Assembly (NCBI GenBank): GCA_964434775.1
Contig: CAYSWH010000018.1
Coordinates: 1 to 34,282 of the forward strand
Reading direction: 5' to 3'
Origin: CAYSWH01 sp964434775
GTDB lineage: Bacteria; Patescibacteriota; JACMRA01
DNA: 34,282 nt
Shown here: positions 34,188-34,282 of the stretch, piece by piece
How the letters are laid out: every line of letters starts with the position of its first letter
How positions within the stretch are numbered: the stretch's first letter is position 1
Notes under the pieces: generated by a model
Told to the model about the DNA's origin: nothing
The model's database searches: none
Seen by the model: the letters and a program-made list of their open reading frames with translations, nothing else
Program-made: the position numbers and the translations under genes

Positions 34188-34216
34188 TTGACTAAATTAT
34201 TTTTCTAATTTATAAT
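34188..34216 (+). promoter_or_regulatory. Near-consensus promoter at the right edge
   Basis: TTGACT (34188-34193), exactly 17 bp, TATAAT (34211-34216). This is the best promoter match in the window. It drives the partial gene at 34241 with a leader of about 18 nt. Confidence 0.75.
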
Positions 34217-34240
34217 TAAATCAAAACAAAAACAAAAAAT

Positions 34241-34282
34241 ATGAACAGAGCTATACATAAATACCTAATCCTAGGATTTTCC
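34241..34282 (+). CDS. Start of a gene, cut by the window end
   Basis: Fourteen codons are visible, beginning MNRAIHKYLILGFS. Positive residues followed by a hydrophobic run suggest a signal peptide or membrane anchor. The support is mainly the strong promoter immediately upstream. No Shine-Dalgarno site is seen in the A-rich leader. The product cannot be named. Confidence 0.6.
   Translation, partial: MNRAIHKYLILGFS

Noticed and set aside
1..34282. CRISPR array
   Set aside because: The repeats seen are few, far apart and variable; no regular repeat-spacer pattern exists.
1..34282. Alternative code with TGA as glycine or tryptophan
   Set aside because: All long genes are complete with the standard code and no in-frame TGA interrupts them.

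Overview
The window reads as a compact, AT-rich bacterial chromosome, most likely from the Candidate Phyla Radiation (Patescibacteria). This is an inference from several signs: scattered single aminoacyl-tRNA synthetase genes, few Shine-Dalgarno sites, start codons lying directly behind -10-like boxes, FemAB-like and sortase-like surface proteins, a bacterial MAPR-type cytochrome b5 protein, and many short dispersed intergenic repeats. The genetic code is standard: no gene needs TGA read as an amino acid. TAA and TAG close every gene checked except hsdR, which ends TGA-TAA.

Layout. 1-482: tRNA-Thr(GGT) with promoter and terminator. 480-2485 (-): a MAPR/cytochrome b5-like protein and a membrane-anchored GH3 glycosidase. 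2986-4632 (+): a hypothetical membrane protein and trpS. 5075-6064 (-): a membrane-anchored DsbA-like protein. 6331-14905 (-): FemAB-like transferase, APH-type kinase, rpoB (closed by a strong terminator, with no rpoC beside it), gltX and hisF. 14918-15847 (-): a sortase-fold protein whose catalytic cysteine is replaced by serine.

16305-25851 (-) is a defence island of about 9.5 kb: hsdR (frameshifted), hsdM, two tandem DUF1016/PDDEXK nuclease genes, hsdS with a duplicated half, and a zinc-hook AAA_13 ATPase resembling the RloC anticodon nuclease. Known PrrC and RloC enzymes guard type I restriction systems by cutting tRNA when restriction is compromised. The order here suggests a layered system: methylation and restriction, two accessory nucleases, and a suicide-type back-up. 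A direct repeat of about 130 bp (16101-16230 and 25975-26106) brackets the island, so gain or loss by recombination is plausible.

25852-27613 is mostly repeats and remnants, but holds a complete 53-codon gene (26510-26671) with its own promoter, ribosome binding site and terminator. 27614-34282: proS (-), an unrecognised 617-aa membrane protein (+), an ABC exporter (-), a GNAT/FemAB-like protein (-), and the first 14 codons of a plus-strand gene behind a near-consensus promoter.

The likeliest undescribed points are the combined defence operon with two DUF1016 nucleases and an RloC-like ATPase, the Cys-to-Ser sortase, the separation of rpoB from rpoC, and the small isolated gene at 26510.
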